Shown here one piece after another: positions 53,194 through 61,493 of a DNA stretch of 64,000 nucleotides. Location of the stretch: the NCBI GenBank assembly GCA_947458745.1, contig CANGYQ010000003.1, forward strand, positions 62,001-126,000, written 5' to 3'. Source of the stretch: Bryobacteraceae bacterium (GTDB lineage: Bacteria; Acidobacteriota; Terriglobia; Bryobacterales; Bryobacteraceae). Below the pieces are notes generated by a model, which was not told the origin of the DNA, did not search any database, and was given only the letters and a program-made list of their open reading frames with translations. A program made the position numbers and the translations under genes. How positions within the stretch are numbered: the first letter of the stretch is position 1; every line of letters begins with the position of its first letter.

Positions 53194-54546
53194 TTAGCCG
53201 TTCGACCTTCCGTAGAGCGTCAGGTTCAGGCCATCAAGAGAAGCCGTCACTGTCCTCTTCTGATTCTCCAGGGTCGCCAGCAGAGTATCTGCTTGGCTCA
53301 ACTGCAGCCGCAGCGTGGCCTGTTGGGCATTGATCCGTTCGGTCAAGGTGGTAATCGAATTCTGGAGCCGGGTGTCGGCCCGCTCTTGCTGATCCTGATC
53401 CAGCTTGATCAGGCCAGTCACGGGGTCGCCGATGCTCGCAAACACCGACTTCAGCGTCCCGACACCCGTCTTGTCGTTTACATAGTCAAAGCCTGACAGC
53501 ACTTGGGCGTCGGTCAAGGCATCAAAGGTGTCGCCTGTAAACGTCAGCTTGCCATCCTTACCTAGTTCCAGGCCCAACTGAGTTAGCGTCTTGATCGTGC
53601 CCGAGCCATTCACGTTGGTGAATCTCCGGAGTGCATTGGAGGTTTGGCCCACCAGTGAACTGCCGGAGAGCAAGCCCGCTGCTTCACCCACCTGCGAATC
53701 GATAAAGTCGACCAAGCTGTTATAAGCCGAAGCGATGGAGCTCAGCGCGGTCCGCAGCTTATTCCGGTCACTCGCCACTGCCAACCGGACGGTCTCGCTG
53801 CCGGAGGTGGTTTCTTTGATGGTGAAGGTCAGGCCCGCCACCACGTCATTCACGTTGTTCGAGGCCCGGGAAACCGAAACCCCGTTCAGCTTGAACTCGG
53901 CGTTGGCGCCCTGGTTGGCCGCTGTCAGCAGCTCCGCCGGGGTTCCGTTGGGATCTTCTTGCAGCTTGAGCACTTTGGAGCCCGTGGCATTGGCGGAAAC
54001 CGACAAATAGTTGGGCGTCGGGCCCGTGCCCGTCGTGAAGATGGTCGCTGTCACTCCGGCGCCCAACGCGTTGATCTTGTTGCGAAGCCCCGCCAGCGTA
54101 TTCTCGCCGGACCCGAGAGTGATGTTATACGTCTCGGTACCCACCGTCAGCTTCACCGTGCCGCTGGGCGAGATGGACGCCCCATCGGCATAACCGGTGA
54201 GCGACGTTTCCGAGGCGGATCGGGCCACCGAAGTGATTTCGCTGACCGTGTAGGTGGCGGGCGTGTCGGCGGTCACCAACCCCACCGCCACTTTGCTGGT
54301 GTTGGAACTACTGCCCCCCAACCCCCGCGCCGTCCCCACTTTGCCCAGGTTCTCCAAGCTGGAAGAGAATGCCGAAACCAGCCCTTGCAAGGCAGTGGTG
54401 AGCGTCTTTCGTTGCAACAAATCAGTCCGCTGATTCTGCAGGCTCGACAGCGGTAGCTGCGCAATCCTGAAAGACCGCTCCAGAATGCTCTGGAAGTCAG
54501 TGGAGAAGCTGGAGGTACCCGTGAATGAAAGCGGCGAAATTCCCAT
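53194..54546 (-). CDS. fliD: flagellar hook-associated protein 2 (filament cap)
   Basis: 450 residues. FliD_N is recognised at SFTGTSSFSTDFQSILERSFRIAQLPLSSLQNQRTDLLQRKTLTTALQGLVSAFSSSLENLG, the middle is Thr/Ser/Gly-rich with beta structure, and FliD_C ends QDQQERADTRLQNSITTLTERINAQQATLRLQLSQADTLLATLENQKRTV. It caps the growing flagellar filament outside the cell. No other flagellar structural gene is present in the window, so the flagellar loci are elsewhere or this copy is isolated. Confidence 0.88.
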   Translation of the reverse strand: MGISPLSFTGTSSFSTDFQSILERSFRIAQLPLSSLQNQRTDLLQRKTLTTALQGLVSAFSSSLENLGKVGTARGLGGSSSNTSKVAVGLVTADTPATYTVSEITSVARSASETSLTGYADGASISPSGTVKLTVGTETYNITLGSGENTLAGLRNKINALGAGVTATIFTTGTGPTPNYLSVSANATGSKVLKLQEDPNGTPAELLTAANQGANAEFKLNGVSVSRASNNVNDVVAGLTFTIKETTSGSETVRLAVASDRNKLRTALSSIASAYNSLVDFIDSQVGEAAGLLSGSSLVGQTSNALRRFTNVNGSGTIKTLTQLGLELGKDGKLTFTGDTFDALTDAQVLSGFDYVNDKTGVGTLKSVFASIGDPVTGLIKLDQDQQERADTRLQNSITTLTERINAQQATLRLQLSQADTLLATLENQKRTVTASLDGLNLTLYGRSNG

Positions 54547-54618
54547 TTGTGATCTCCTGCTGGCTGATCACTGAATCGGCTGGTTTGGCGGAAACTTGAG
54601 TCTTCGCCTCCCCTTTGC

Positions 54619-55204
54619 CTACTCGTGCCGCAGGGCCGTTGACGGGTCGACGCGTGCGGCCCGGTTCAGCGGACCCACGGAGAAGACCAGGGCGACCGCC
54701 AGGAACAACAGCGGGGCGCCGACAAAGCTGACCGGGTCCAGGCTGTTCAGCCCGTAGAGCTGGCTGCGCAGCAAGTCCGCCAGACCCGCGGCAGCGGCTG
54801 CGCCCGCGGCGAGGCCGATCACGGTGGGCAGCAGCAGCCGGTCCAGGCCCACGCGCATCACCTCCCAGCGCGTGGCCCTTAAGGCGAGGCGAATGCCGAT
54901 CTCGCGGGTCCGCTGTGTGACGGAGAACGAGATCAGTCCGGCAAAGCCCACCACGGCCAGCGTCGGCGACACCACCCCGAGAAACGCCACCGTCAGCGCG
55001 CCGCTGCGAGAGTTGCGCAGATGCCGGTCCATGCCGTCGCGCATCGCCCCAGGCATCGTTGGCCTCTTCCCGCAGCTTCAAGGTGGCCCCGAACGTCCGC
55101 GGGTCCCCCATGGCCGCCCGGTGCGCCGCCATCTTTTCTTCCAGTTCGCGCTGGATGCGTCCGCGCTGCTACAGATACTGGATTCTCCGCCACATTTCGC
55201 CCAT
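54619..55204 (-). pseudogene. ADOP-type MacB/FtsX permease, deleted and interrupted
   Basis: From the ATG at 55204 the N-terminal ADOP segment reads MGEMWRRIQYL, then TAG at 55171, then QRGRIQRELEEKMAAHR...FGATLKLREEANDAWGDA. Here it breaks, and in another frame the C-terminal domain appears: LTVAFLGVVSPTLAVVGFAGLISFSVTQRTREIGIRLAL...LNRAARVDPSTALRHE, to 54619. The middle ~500 residues are gone and there is a nonsense codon plus a frame change. Clearly dead. The intact padR-like gene sits 5 bp upstream. Confidence 0.82.
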
Positions 55205-55209
55205 CGTCG

Positions 55210-55548
55210 TTAGCTCCTGGCTGGCCGTAGGATGGATTGAATCGCCTCCGTCACCCGGTCGTAGTCCGCCACTTTCGTCGCCAGATGCTTCCGCCCGGCG
55301 GGAGTCAGCTGATAGAAGCGCACCTTGCGGTTGGTCTCCGAGACCCCCCATTCGCCCTCCGCCCAGCCTTTGAGAAGAATCTTCTGCAGCGCCGGATAAA
55401 GCGAGCCTTCTTCAATCTGCAGGACATCGGCGGACAACGCGTGAATGCGCTGCGCAATGGCATAGCCGTGGAGCGGCCCATGCTGCAACACCCGCAAAAC
55501 CAACATGATCAGCGTTCCCGGCGGGACACCGAGGGAGTCTTCAGGCAT
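55210..55548 (-). CDS. PadR-family transcriptional regulator
   Basis: 112 residues from the ATG at 55548 (MPEDSLGVPPGTLIMLVLRVLQHGPLHGYAIAQRIHALS). The PadR winged helix has the conserved EEGSLYPALQKILLKGWAEGEW recognition region and wing KVRFYQLTPAGRKHLA. It is a different sequence from the PadR at 18421 but the same type, again joined to an ADOP permease remnant. No Shine-Dalgarno lies upstream; the promoter position suggests a leaderless message. Confidence 0.88.
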   Translation of the reverse strand: MPEDSLGVPPGTLIMLVLRVLQHGPLHGYAIAQRIHALSADVLQIEEGSLYPALQKILLKGWAEGEWGVSETNRKVRFYQLTPAGRKHLATKVADYDRVTEAIQSILRPARS

Positions 55549-55554
55549 ATTCAA

Positions 55555-55583
55555 GCTATACCTAGTTAAGCTATGCTTTTCAA
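55555..55583 (-). promoter_or_regulatory. candidate promoter of second padR, leaderless
   Basis: Reading the reverse strand: -35 TTGAAA (55583-55578), a 17-base spacer, then TATAGC (55560-55555). The ATG at 55548 falls six bases further on, about where transcription should start, so the mRNA would be leaderless. The stretch 55554-55572 is an imperfect palindrome centred on CTAG (AGCT arms), a likely operator for PadR. Confidence 0.5.
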
Positions 55584-55635
55584 GAAAGTTCCGGGAGAAT
55601 CTGTCCCGGGTTTACTATCGCAGTAGGACACCTTC

Positions 55636-55950
55636 ATGCCGCGCGGCAACCCCTCAACCAAGCTCACGATCACGGTCGCCGCCGACGTTCACAAGAACAT
55701 CCGAGCGGCTGCGGCCCGCGACGGGTTAAGCGTCTCCGCTTGGATGACGCTGGCCGCCCGAGAGACACTGCGGCGGCTGGCCGGGTTGGCGGCGGTTGCA
55801 GAGTGGGAACAGCAGCATGGCGGTCTTACCACGGAAGAGATGGATGAAGCCCGACGCCGGGTGCGGGCGCAGCTTGAAACGTCACAGCTAGGGCTCGTAG
55901 GAGGAGAAAGTCAACGCCCGAACGGTAGTGCCGATCCAGATGTGTCTTGA
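55636..55950 (+). CDS. ribbon-helix-helix antitoxin-like protein
   Basis: 104 residues. The N-terminal part (PSTKLTITVAADVHKNIRAAAARDGLSVSAWMTLAARETLRRL) fits the ribbon-helix-helix fold of CopG/VapB-type antitoxins, with a C-terminal helix (EMDEARRRVRAQL). No PIN or other toxin gene follows in either orientation; the next same-strand gene is lpxB. It is divergent from padR. It is probably an orphan antitoxin or a free regulator. Confidence 0.7.
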   Translation: MPRGNPSTKLTITVAADVHKNIRAAAARDGLSVSAWMTLAARETLRRLAGLAAVAEWEQQHGGLTTEEMDEARRRVRAQLETSQLGLVGGESQRPNGSADPDVS

Positions 55951-56059
55951 GGCTCGGCGAAGTATAGGACATCGCTGGCCAGGATTCGTCCACTGGGCCA
56001 TAAACGGACTTCAAAAACAGCTTGCTCTCGGCCTTCACAATGTCCGCGAGCTTCATCAA
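55943..56059 (-). CDS. short hypothetical frame after HicB-like gene
   Basis: The first ~38 residues from the ATG at about 56056 (MKLADIVKAESKLFLKSVYG) might begin a HicA-like toxin, since HicA proteins often start MKxxDIxK, but what follows does not match HicA. The frame runs on to 55826 over the antitoxin-like gene. I would not call it a toxin. Confidence 0.2.
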
Positions 56060-56244
56060 TGGACTTCCTCACCGCTCTCAATCATGTCGGCCAGAACTTG
56101 AAGGGCGATCGCCTTCACTTTTCGTACGGCCTGGCCTTCGCTTCCGCCGTACGCCATGACGCCTGGAAGGTCGGGCACTGAGGCCAGGATTCTCCCGTCG
56201 GCTTCGCATTCGATCTCTACCCGAATTGGGTCAATGGACACCAT
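56056..56244 (-). CDS. HicB-like antitoxin
   Basis: 62 residues from the ATG at 56244. VEIECEADGRILASVPDLPGVMAYGGSEGQAVRKVKAIALQVLADMIESGE is the HicB partial RNase-H-like fold (E-x-D-G-x6-P-x-L-P-G-V). HicB normally neutralises the mRNA interferase HicA; here no HicA is recognisable on either side. Solitary HicB-like proteins are frequent. Confidence 0.8.
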   Translation of the reverse strand: MVSIDPIRVEIECEADGRILASVPDLPGVMAYGGSEGQAVRKVKAIALQVLADMIESGEEVH

Positions 56245-56321
56245 GCAACTAAAGTCTAGAGGATCGCTCTCAGTCCACCGCAACCACAGTCAACCACCCC
56301 CACTAAGCGAGAATAGAGAGC

Positions 56322-57455
56322 GTGAAGATCCTCGTTTCCGCCGGTGAATCGTCGGGGGATCTGTATGCGGCCACTCTCGTCGAGGAGTTGCAGCGGCGGT
56401 TGCCGGAGGCGGAGTTTTTTGGGTGTCCGGGGCCGCGGATGGCTCGGTTGGGCGTTCGGGCGGTGATTGATCAGCGGAAGCTGGCCGTGGTGGGGCTGGT
56501 GGAGGTGGTTCGCCATATCCCGACTATCTATGGCGAGTACCGCAAGCTGATCGCGGCGGCGAGGGCGGAGCGGCCGGCGGTGGCCATTCTTACGGATAGC
56601 TCCGGTTTTCATCTGCGCGTGGCGCGCGGGCTGAAGAAGCTGGGGATTCCGGTGGTTTATCTGGTGGCGCCGCAGGCTTGGGCTTGGCGGCGGAACCGGG
56701 TGTACCAACTGAAAGCTACCGTCGAGCGGCTGCTCTGCATCTTCCCGTTTGAAGAGGAGTTCTTCCGCCGCTACGGCGTCCCGGCGCACTATATTGGCCA
56801 TCCGCTGGTCAATCTGGTGCGGGCGACCGCAACGCGCGAGGAGTTTTTCGGGCGTCATCAACTGGACCTCGCTCGGCCCCTGGTGGCGCTGTTGCCGGGC
56901 AGCCGCCGTGGTGAGATCACCCGACATTTGCCGCTGCTGCAGGACGCGGTTCGGCTGATTTCGCAAAAAGTCCCGGGCGTGCAGTTCGTTCTGGGCACAC
57001 CGGCCAGCCTGGAGGACAGCTTCATCCGCGCGGCGCTGCCTGACGTACATATTGCAGCGGGCGAAAGCTGGAACTTGATGGCTCACGCTGATCTCGCGTT
57101 GCTGGCCAGCGGCACCGTCACCGTGGAGGCGGCGCTGCTGGGGGTGCCGATGGCCACGTTTTACCGTGTGAGTACGCTAACTTGGGAGATAGGGCGGCGG
57201 CTGGTGAACGTTCCGTTTTACTCGATGGTGAATCTTGTTGCCGGCCGCAAGATTGTCGCGGAGTTGATCCAACCGGAAGCAACGGGCGAGAACCTGGCCG
57301 CCGAGGCGGTCCGTTTGCTCTCCGATGAAGCGGCGCGAAGCGCGATGCTTGAGCAGTTGGGCGACGTGAGGCGGAGACTCAGCACCGCGGGCGATCCGAT
57401 GGCTCGCGCGGCGGATCACGTCCTTGAAACAATTCGTGGAACCGATACGAGATAA
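56322..57455 (+). CDS. lpxB: lipid-A-disaccharide synthase
   Basis: 377 residues from a GTG at 56322. MKILVSAGESSGDLYAATLVEELQRRLPEAEFFGCPGPRM is the diagnostic LpxB start, then SGFHLRVARGLKKLGIPVVYLVAPQAWAWRRNR, CIFPFEEEFFRRYGVPAHYIGHPLV, LPGSRRGEITRHLPLLQDA, SGTVTVEAALLGVPMATFYRVS. It joins UDP-diacyl-GlcN to lipid X at the inner membrane in lipid A synthesis, evidence of a Gram-negative envelope. Complete. Other lpx genes are not adjacent. Confidence 0.96.
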   Translation: MKILVSAGESSGDLYAATLVEELQRRLPEAEFFGCPGPRMARLGVRAVIDQRKLAVVGLVEVVRHIPTIYGEYRKLIAAARAERPAVAILTDSSGFHLRVARGLKKLGIPVVYLVAPQAWAWRRNRVYQLKATVERLLCIFPFEEEFFRRYGVPAHYIGHPLVNLVRATATREEFFGRHQLDLARPLVALLPGSRRGEITRHLPLLQDAVRLISQKVPGVQFVLGTPASLEDSFIRAALPDVHIAAGESWNLMAHADLALLASGTVTVEAALLGVPMATFYRVSTLTWEIGRRLVNVPFYSMVNLVAGRKIVAELIQPEATGENLAAEAVRLLSDEAARSAMLEQLGDVRRRLSTAGDPMARAADHVLETIRGTDTR

Positions 57456-57476
57456 CAGGGATCGAACCATTTAGTT

Positions 57477-59426
57477 ATGCGCCTGGCTAAGATCATTACC
57501 GCCCTCTCCATGGCGGCCCCAATTTTCGCTCAAGCGGAGCGGCGTGCCCGCATTGATGTGCAGGACATCAAGGTGGAGGCGACGGTGAACCCCACCAGCC
57601 AAAGCCTGCAAGCCCGCGCCACGCTGGTGTTTGTTCCGCTGGACTCCAATACCCAGACGATCACCCTGGAATTGAATGACGCGCTGAAGGTCTCCCGCGC
57701 CACCGACGATAAAGATCAGCCGCTGACGGCTTCGCGGGCCGGAGAGTTCACCATCCGCGTCACCTACCCGGACGTGCTGCCCAAGGGCCAGCCGGCGACG
57801 CTCAGAATTGCTTACGACGGCAAGCTGGCGGGGCTGGAAGAGTCACCCGTGTTCGGGATTCGCTTCGCCGCCATCCGGTCCGACTTTACCTACCTGCTCT
57901 ACCCGGCGCGTTGGTTTCCGGTGAACGACTATACGGCGGACCGTTATACCAGCGAGTTCACGGTGATGGCGCCCAATAACTTCAAGCTGATCAGCGGTGC
58001 CTTTGAGACCAGCACCCCGGCGGGCAACGGCACCGCCTGGACGGCAAAGTTCACGCAACCGGGTTTTGGCGGAAGTCTCGCCCTGGTCACCGGCAATCCG
58101 GCCCGTGTGCAGGCCCAGGGTGCCAACACGACGCTCTACCTGCGCGAAACCGAATCGATGGCCAAGGCTTATGGCGAAGAGGTGGGCAAGATCCTCTCGT
58201 ACTTCGCGGGCCTGTTCGGACCTCCGCCCAGCGCCGCGCTGACGATTGTCGAAACGGAAAAGGGCGCGCCTGCTGGCTATTCCGCTCCGGGTGTGGTCTT
58301 TCTTTCGCCGGGCACGATCGGCAATCAGGTGAACTCGCGCGGCTTGGCCAATCAACTGGCGCGGCAATGGTGGGGCGTGTCGGTGTCGCCGGTCTCCCGC
58401 AACCATCTCTGGATCACCAATGGCCTGGCGCGTTACTCGGAGCTGCTCTACCTTGAACATCTGTCGGGCGCCGGTGTCTTTGAAACAGAGATGCGCGACG
58501 CCTACATTGAAGGTCTGACATTGAATGAGCCCCCGCTGATCCAGTCCGCCCGCGTCGAAGACTACTCGCCGGAATATTGGGCGCTGACCGGTGGCAAGGG
58601 CGCGGCCGTGTTCAATATGTTGCGCCTGGTGACAGGTGAGGAGAAGTTTTCCGCCTCGCTCAAGGCTTTCGCTCAACAGTATGCCGGCAAACCCGCTGGC
58701 ACTGGTGATCTGCGGAAGGTTTTTGAGGGGCAGGTGGGGCAGGATATGGGCTACTTCTTCATCCAGTGGGTGGAGTCCAGCGGTGCGCCTGAATTCAAAC
58801 TGGAGTACACCATCTTCCGCACTTCCAAAGGCTTCCGGATCGTCGGCAAAGTGGCCCAGGATCTGGACACGTTCCGCATGCCGGTGGAATTGAAGATCGA
58901 AACCGAAGGCAACCCGGAAACCAAGGTCATCGAAGTGGCGGGCACTTCCACGGAGTTCGCCGTCGAGACGTTCGGTAAGCCGACGCGCCTGGTGATGGAC
59001 CCCTCCGCCAAAGTGCTCCGCTGGAGCCCGGCGGTCCGCGTCGCCGTCGCCATTCGCCGCGGCGAGCAGTTTGCGGAAGTCAATGAGTTCTCCGAAGCGC
59101 TGAAGGAGTATCAGAAGGCGCTAGACGTGCAGAGCGCTTCGTCGCTGGCGCAATACCGGATCGCCGAGATTTTCTTCCTGCAGAACAACTATCAAACTGC
59201 CGCCAACTCCTTCCGCGCGGTGCTGCAGGGAGATCTGGAACCCAAGTGGACCGAAGTATGGTCTCGCATCCATCTGGGCAAAATCTTTGACACCACTGGC
59301 CAACGCGAACGTGCCGTCAACGAATACAACCTGGCGCTCCGCACCAAGGACAACACGCAAGGGGCCCAGGAAGAAGCCGTCAAGTATCTGAAGGAGCCCT
59401 ACAAGCGGGCTTCGACCAACAACTAG
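57477..59426 (+). CDS. M1-peptidase-like exported protein lacking the zinc site, with TPR tail
   Basis: 649 residues with a signal peptide. The N-terminal beta saddle and central domain follow M1 aminopeptidases (GFTYLLYPARWFPVNDYTADRYTSEFTVMAP-like: RSDFTYLLYPARWFPVNDY). At the place of HExxHxWWG the sequence is N292-Q-L-A-R296-QWWG, so both zinc His and the catalytic Glu are lost, while WWG, the second helix and the GLARYSELLYLE block remain. The last ~130 residues have TPR-like helices (ALKEYQKALDVQSASSLAQYRIAEIFF). A non-catalytic binding or scaffold role is likely. Starts 21 bp after lpxB. Confidence 0.78.
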   Translation: MRLAKIITALSMAAPIFAQAERRARIDVQDIKVEATVNPTSQSLQARATLVFVPLDSNTQTITLELNDALKVSRATDDKDQPLTASRAGEFTIRVTYPDVLPKGQPATLRIAYDGKLAGLEESPVFGIRFAAIRSDFTYLLYPARWFPVNDYTADRYTSEFTVMAPNNFKLISGAFETSTPAGNGTAWTAKFTQPGFGGSLALVTGNPARVQAQGANTTLYLRETESMAKAYGEEVGKILSYFAGLFGPPPSAALTIVETEKGAPAGYSAPGVVFLSPGTIGNQVNSRGLANQLARQWWGVSVSPVSRNHLWITNGLARYSELLYLEHLSGAGVFETEMRDAYIEGLTLNEPPLIQSARVEDYSPEYWALTGGKGAAVFNMLRLVTGEEKFSASLKAFAQQYAGKPAGTGDLRKVFEGQVGQDMGYFFIQWVESSGAPEFKLEYTIFRTSKGFRIVGKVAQDLDTFRMPVELKIETEGNPETKVIEVAGTSTEFAVETFGKPTRLVMDPSAKVLRWSPAVRVAVAIRRGEQFAEVNEFSEALKEYQKALDVQSASSLAQYRIAEIFFLQNNYQTAANSFRAVLQGDLEPKWTEVWSRIHLGKIFDTTGQRERAVNEYNLALRTKDNTQGAQEEAVKYLKEPYKRASTNN

Positions 59427-59444
59427 GTACCCTGGCGCTTCCTC

Positions 59445-59476
59445 CCTGAAAGGCTAGGCTCCTGAAAGGCTAGGCT
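59445..59476 (+). repeat. 16-bp tandem repeat in nadA leader
   Basis: CCTGAAAGGCTAGGCT occurs twice in direct succession (59445-59460 and 59461-59476). It lies in the nadA 5' leader, upstream of a hairpin at 59477-59499 (ACAGCC/GGCTGT). Confidence 0.85.
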
Positions 59477-59499
59477 ACAGCCATGCCGCCGAAGGCTGT
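59477..59499 (+). promoter_or_regulatory. hairpin in nadA leader, possible cofactor riboswitch part
   Basis: ACAGCC (59477-59482) pairs with GGCTGT (59494-59499). The nadA ribosome-binding site AGGAG follows at about 59515. Acidobacteria are known to carry an NAD+-binding riboswitch class before nadA; whether this leader belongs to it was not tested. Confidence 0.35.
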
Positions 59500-59529
59500 T
59501 GGATAATGGTTACAGGAGTTCCTTCCCCC

Positions 59530-60459
59530 ATGCCCGCGGTTGCTAGTGTCGTCGATGAAATCCTGGAGTTGAAGCAAGAGCGCAAAGCGATCCTGCTGGC
59601 TCATCACTACCAGGAAAGTGAAATCCAGGAGCTGGCCGATTCCGTCGGTGACAGCCTGGAGCTGGCGCGCGCCGCCCAGAAGTTTGAAGGGGACGTGATC
59701 GCCTTCTGCGGGGTCTGGTTTATGGCGGAGACGGCCAAGGCGCTGAACCCCACGCGCACGGTGGTGGTGCCCGATGCGAAGGCCTCCTGCTCACTGGTGG
59801 AAAGCTGCACCGCGCCGCAGGTGGCGGCCTTTAAGCAGAAGTATCCGGACCATGTGGTGGTGAGTTACATCAACACGTCGCTGGAAGTGAAGGCGCTGTC
59901 GGACATTGTGTGCACGTCGCGCAATGCCGTGCAGGTGGTCAACTCCATCCCGGCGGACCAGCCGATCCTGTTCCTGCCGGACATCAACCTGGGCAACTAC
60001 GTGAAGAAGCAGACCGGCCGCGAGAATATGCGGATCTGGCAGGGTGCCTGTATTGTCCACGCCACCTTCCCGGCCCGCCGCTTGAGCGCCGCCCGCAGTG
60101 CGTATCCGGGCGCGCTGGTGGCCTCGCATCCGGAATGTCCGCCGGAAGTGCTGGCGATGTCGGACTTTATCGGATCGACGTCGGCCATCATCGATTGGTG
60201 CGTCAACCATCCGGGCGACGAGTTCATCATCATGACCGAATCGGGCGTGGAGCATTCTCTGAAACGCCGCGCGCCCTGGAAGAAGTTCCACTTCGTGCCG
60301 AACGAGAACTGCAATTGCAGCGAGTGCCCGTACATGCGGCTCAACACGCTGGAAAAGCTGCGCGACTGTTTGCGGACGCTGCAGCCGGAAGTCACGTTGT
60401 CGCCGGAGTTGATGGAAGCGGCGCGGCGGCCCATTGAAAGAATGTTGGCCGTCAAGTGA
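59530..60459 (+). CDS. nadA: quinolinate synthase
   Basis: 309 residues from the ATG at 59530, chosen because AGGAG lies about ten bases upstream; an ATG at 59506 is in frame but overlaps that site. Motifs: LAHHYQESEIQELADSVGDSLELAR, FCGVWFMAETAKAL (cluster Cys), SYINTSLEVKALSDIVCTSRNA, MRIWQGACIVH (Cys) and NCNCSECPYMRLN (Cys). It condenses iminoaspartate and DHAP to quinolinate with a [4Fe-4S] cluster, de novo NAD synthesis. Its TGA overlaps the moaA start. Confidence 0.95.
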   Translation: MPAVASVVDEILELKQERKAILLAHHYQESEIQELADSVGDSLELARAAQKFEGDVIAFCGVWFMAETAKALNPTRTVVVPDAKASCSLVESCTAPQVAAFKQKYPDHVVVSYINTSLEVKALSDIVCTSRNAVQVVNSIPADQPILFLPDINLGNYVKKQTGRENMRIWQGACIVHATFPARRLSAARSAYPGALVASHPECPPEVLAMSDFIGSTSAIIDWCVNHPGDEFIIMTESGVEHSLKRRAPWKKFHFVPNENCNCSECPYMRLNTLEKLRDCLRTLQPEVTLSPELMEAARRPIERMLAVK

Positions 60460-61484
60460 CGTACCCTGGCCCCGGCCCCGGCCCCATCGCCAACGCTCCC
60501 CTGATCGACACTTTTGGCCGGTTGCACGACAATCTGCGCATTTCAGTCACCGACAAGTGCAACATCCGCTGCTTTTACTGCATGCCGGAAGGGCCGATCA
60601 ACTACATTGACCACTCCGAGATCCTCCGCTACGAGGAGATGGAGCGGTTTGTGCGGGTGGCCGTGGGCCTGGGCGTCACCAAGATCCGCCTGACCGGAGG
60701 CGAGCCCCTGGTCCGCAAGGATCTGGACAAGCTGATCGCGATGCTGACCGCGGTGCCTGGCATCCGCGACATTGCGCTGACTTCTAACGCGGTGTTGCTA
60801 GAACAGCACGCGCAATCGCTCTATGACGCGGGTCTGCGGCGGCTGAACATCCACATGGATACGCTGGACCGTGAACGGTTCCACCACATCACGCGCCGCG
60901 ACGATTTCGACAAGGTGATGCGCGGCATCGATAAGGCGCAAGCCGTGGGCTTCCCCACCATCAAGATCAACGCCGTGGCCGTGAAGAACCTGGTGGAACC
61001 GGACATCGTGCCACTGGCGCGATTTGGCCGCGAACGCGGCATCGAGATCCGCTACATCGAGTTTATGCCGCTGGATCACCAGGGCCTGTGGGACAAGCGC
61101 AAGGTGCTGACCGCCGATGAGATGCTGGCGCTGCTGACCAACGAGATCGGGCCGCTGGAAGCGATTCCCGATGCCGATCCGCGCGCCCCGGCCACGGAGT
61201 ACCGCTTTGCCGATGGCATCGGACGCATCGGCTTCATCGCCAGTGTTTCGAAGCCCTTCTGCCTGAACTGCAACCGTCTCCGGCTGACCTCCGATGGCAA
61301 GCTGCGCTACTGCCTGTTCGCGATTGAAGAGATGGACGTGCGGGAGTTACTGCGCAACGGCGGCTCGGATGACGAGATCGCGGCGGTGATCCGCGAAAAT
61401 GTCCGCCGCAAGTGGATCGGCCACGAGATCAACGCGCAAAAGTTTATCCCACCGCCGAGGCCGATGCACTCGATTGGCGGCTAG
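60456..61484 (+). CDS. moaA: GTP 3',8-cyclase
   Basis: 342 residues from a GTG overlapping the nadA stop (GTGA). Radical SAM motif DKCNIRCFYCMPEG (CxxxCxxC), RLTGGEPLVRKDLDKLI, a C-terminal second cluster FCLNCNRLRLTSDGKLRYCLF (CxxC...C) and the terminal Gly-Gly (MHSIGG) needed for activity. It converts GTP to the molybdopterin precursor 3',8-cH2GTP. Coupling with nadA is unusual. It has a short proline-rich N-terminal extension (PGPGPGPIAN). Confidence 0.95.
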   Translation: MTYPGPGPGPIANAPLIDTFGRLHDNLRISVTDKCNIRCFYCMPEGPINYIDHSEILRYEEMERFVRVAVGLGVTKIRLTGGEPLVRKDLDKLIAMLTAVPGIRDIALTSNAVLLEQHAQSLYDAGLRRLNIHMDTLDRERFHHITRRDDFDKVMRGIDKAQAVGFPTIKINAVAVKNLVEPDIVPLARFGRERGIEIRYIEFMPLDHQGLWDKRKVLTADEMLALLTNEIGPLEAIPDADPRAPATEYRFADGIGRIGFIASVSKPFCLNCNRLRLTSDGKLRYCLFAIEEMDVRELLRNGGSDDEIAAVIRENVRRKWIGHEINAQKFIPPPRPMHSIGG

Positions 61485-61493
61485 CGACCGACC

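Noticed and set aside
55169..55171. In-frame TAG in the second ADOP permease as recoding
   Set aside because: The same gene also has a large deletion and a frame change, so it is simply decayed.
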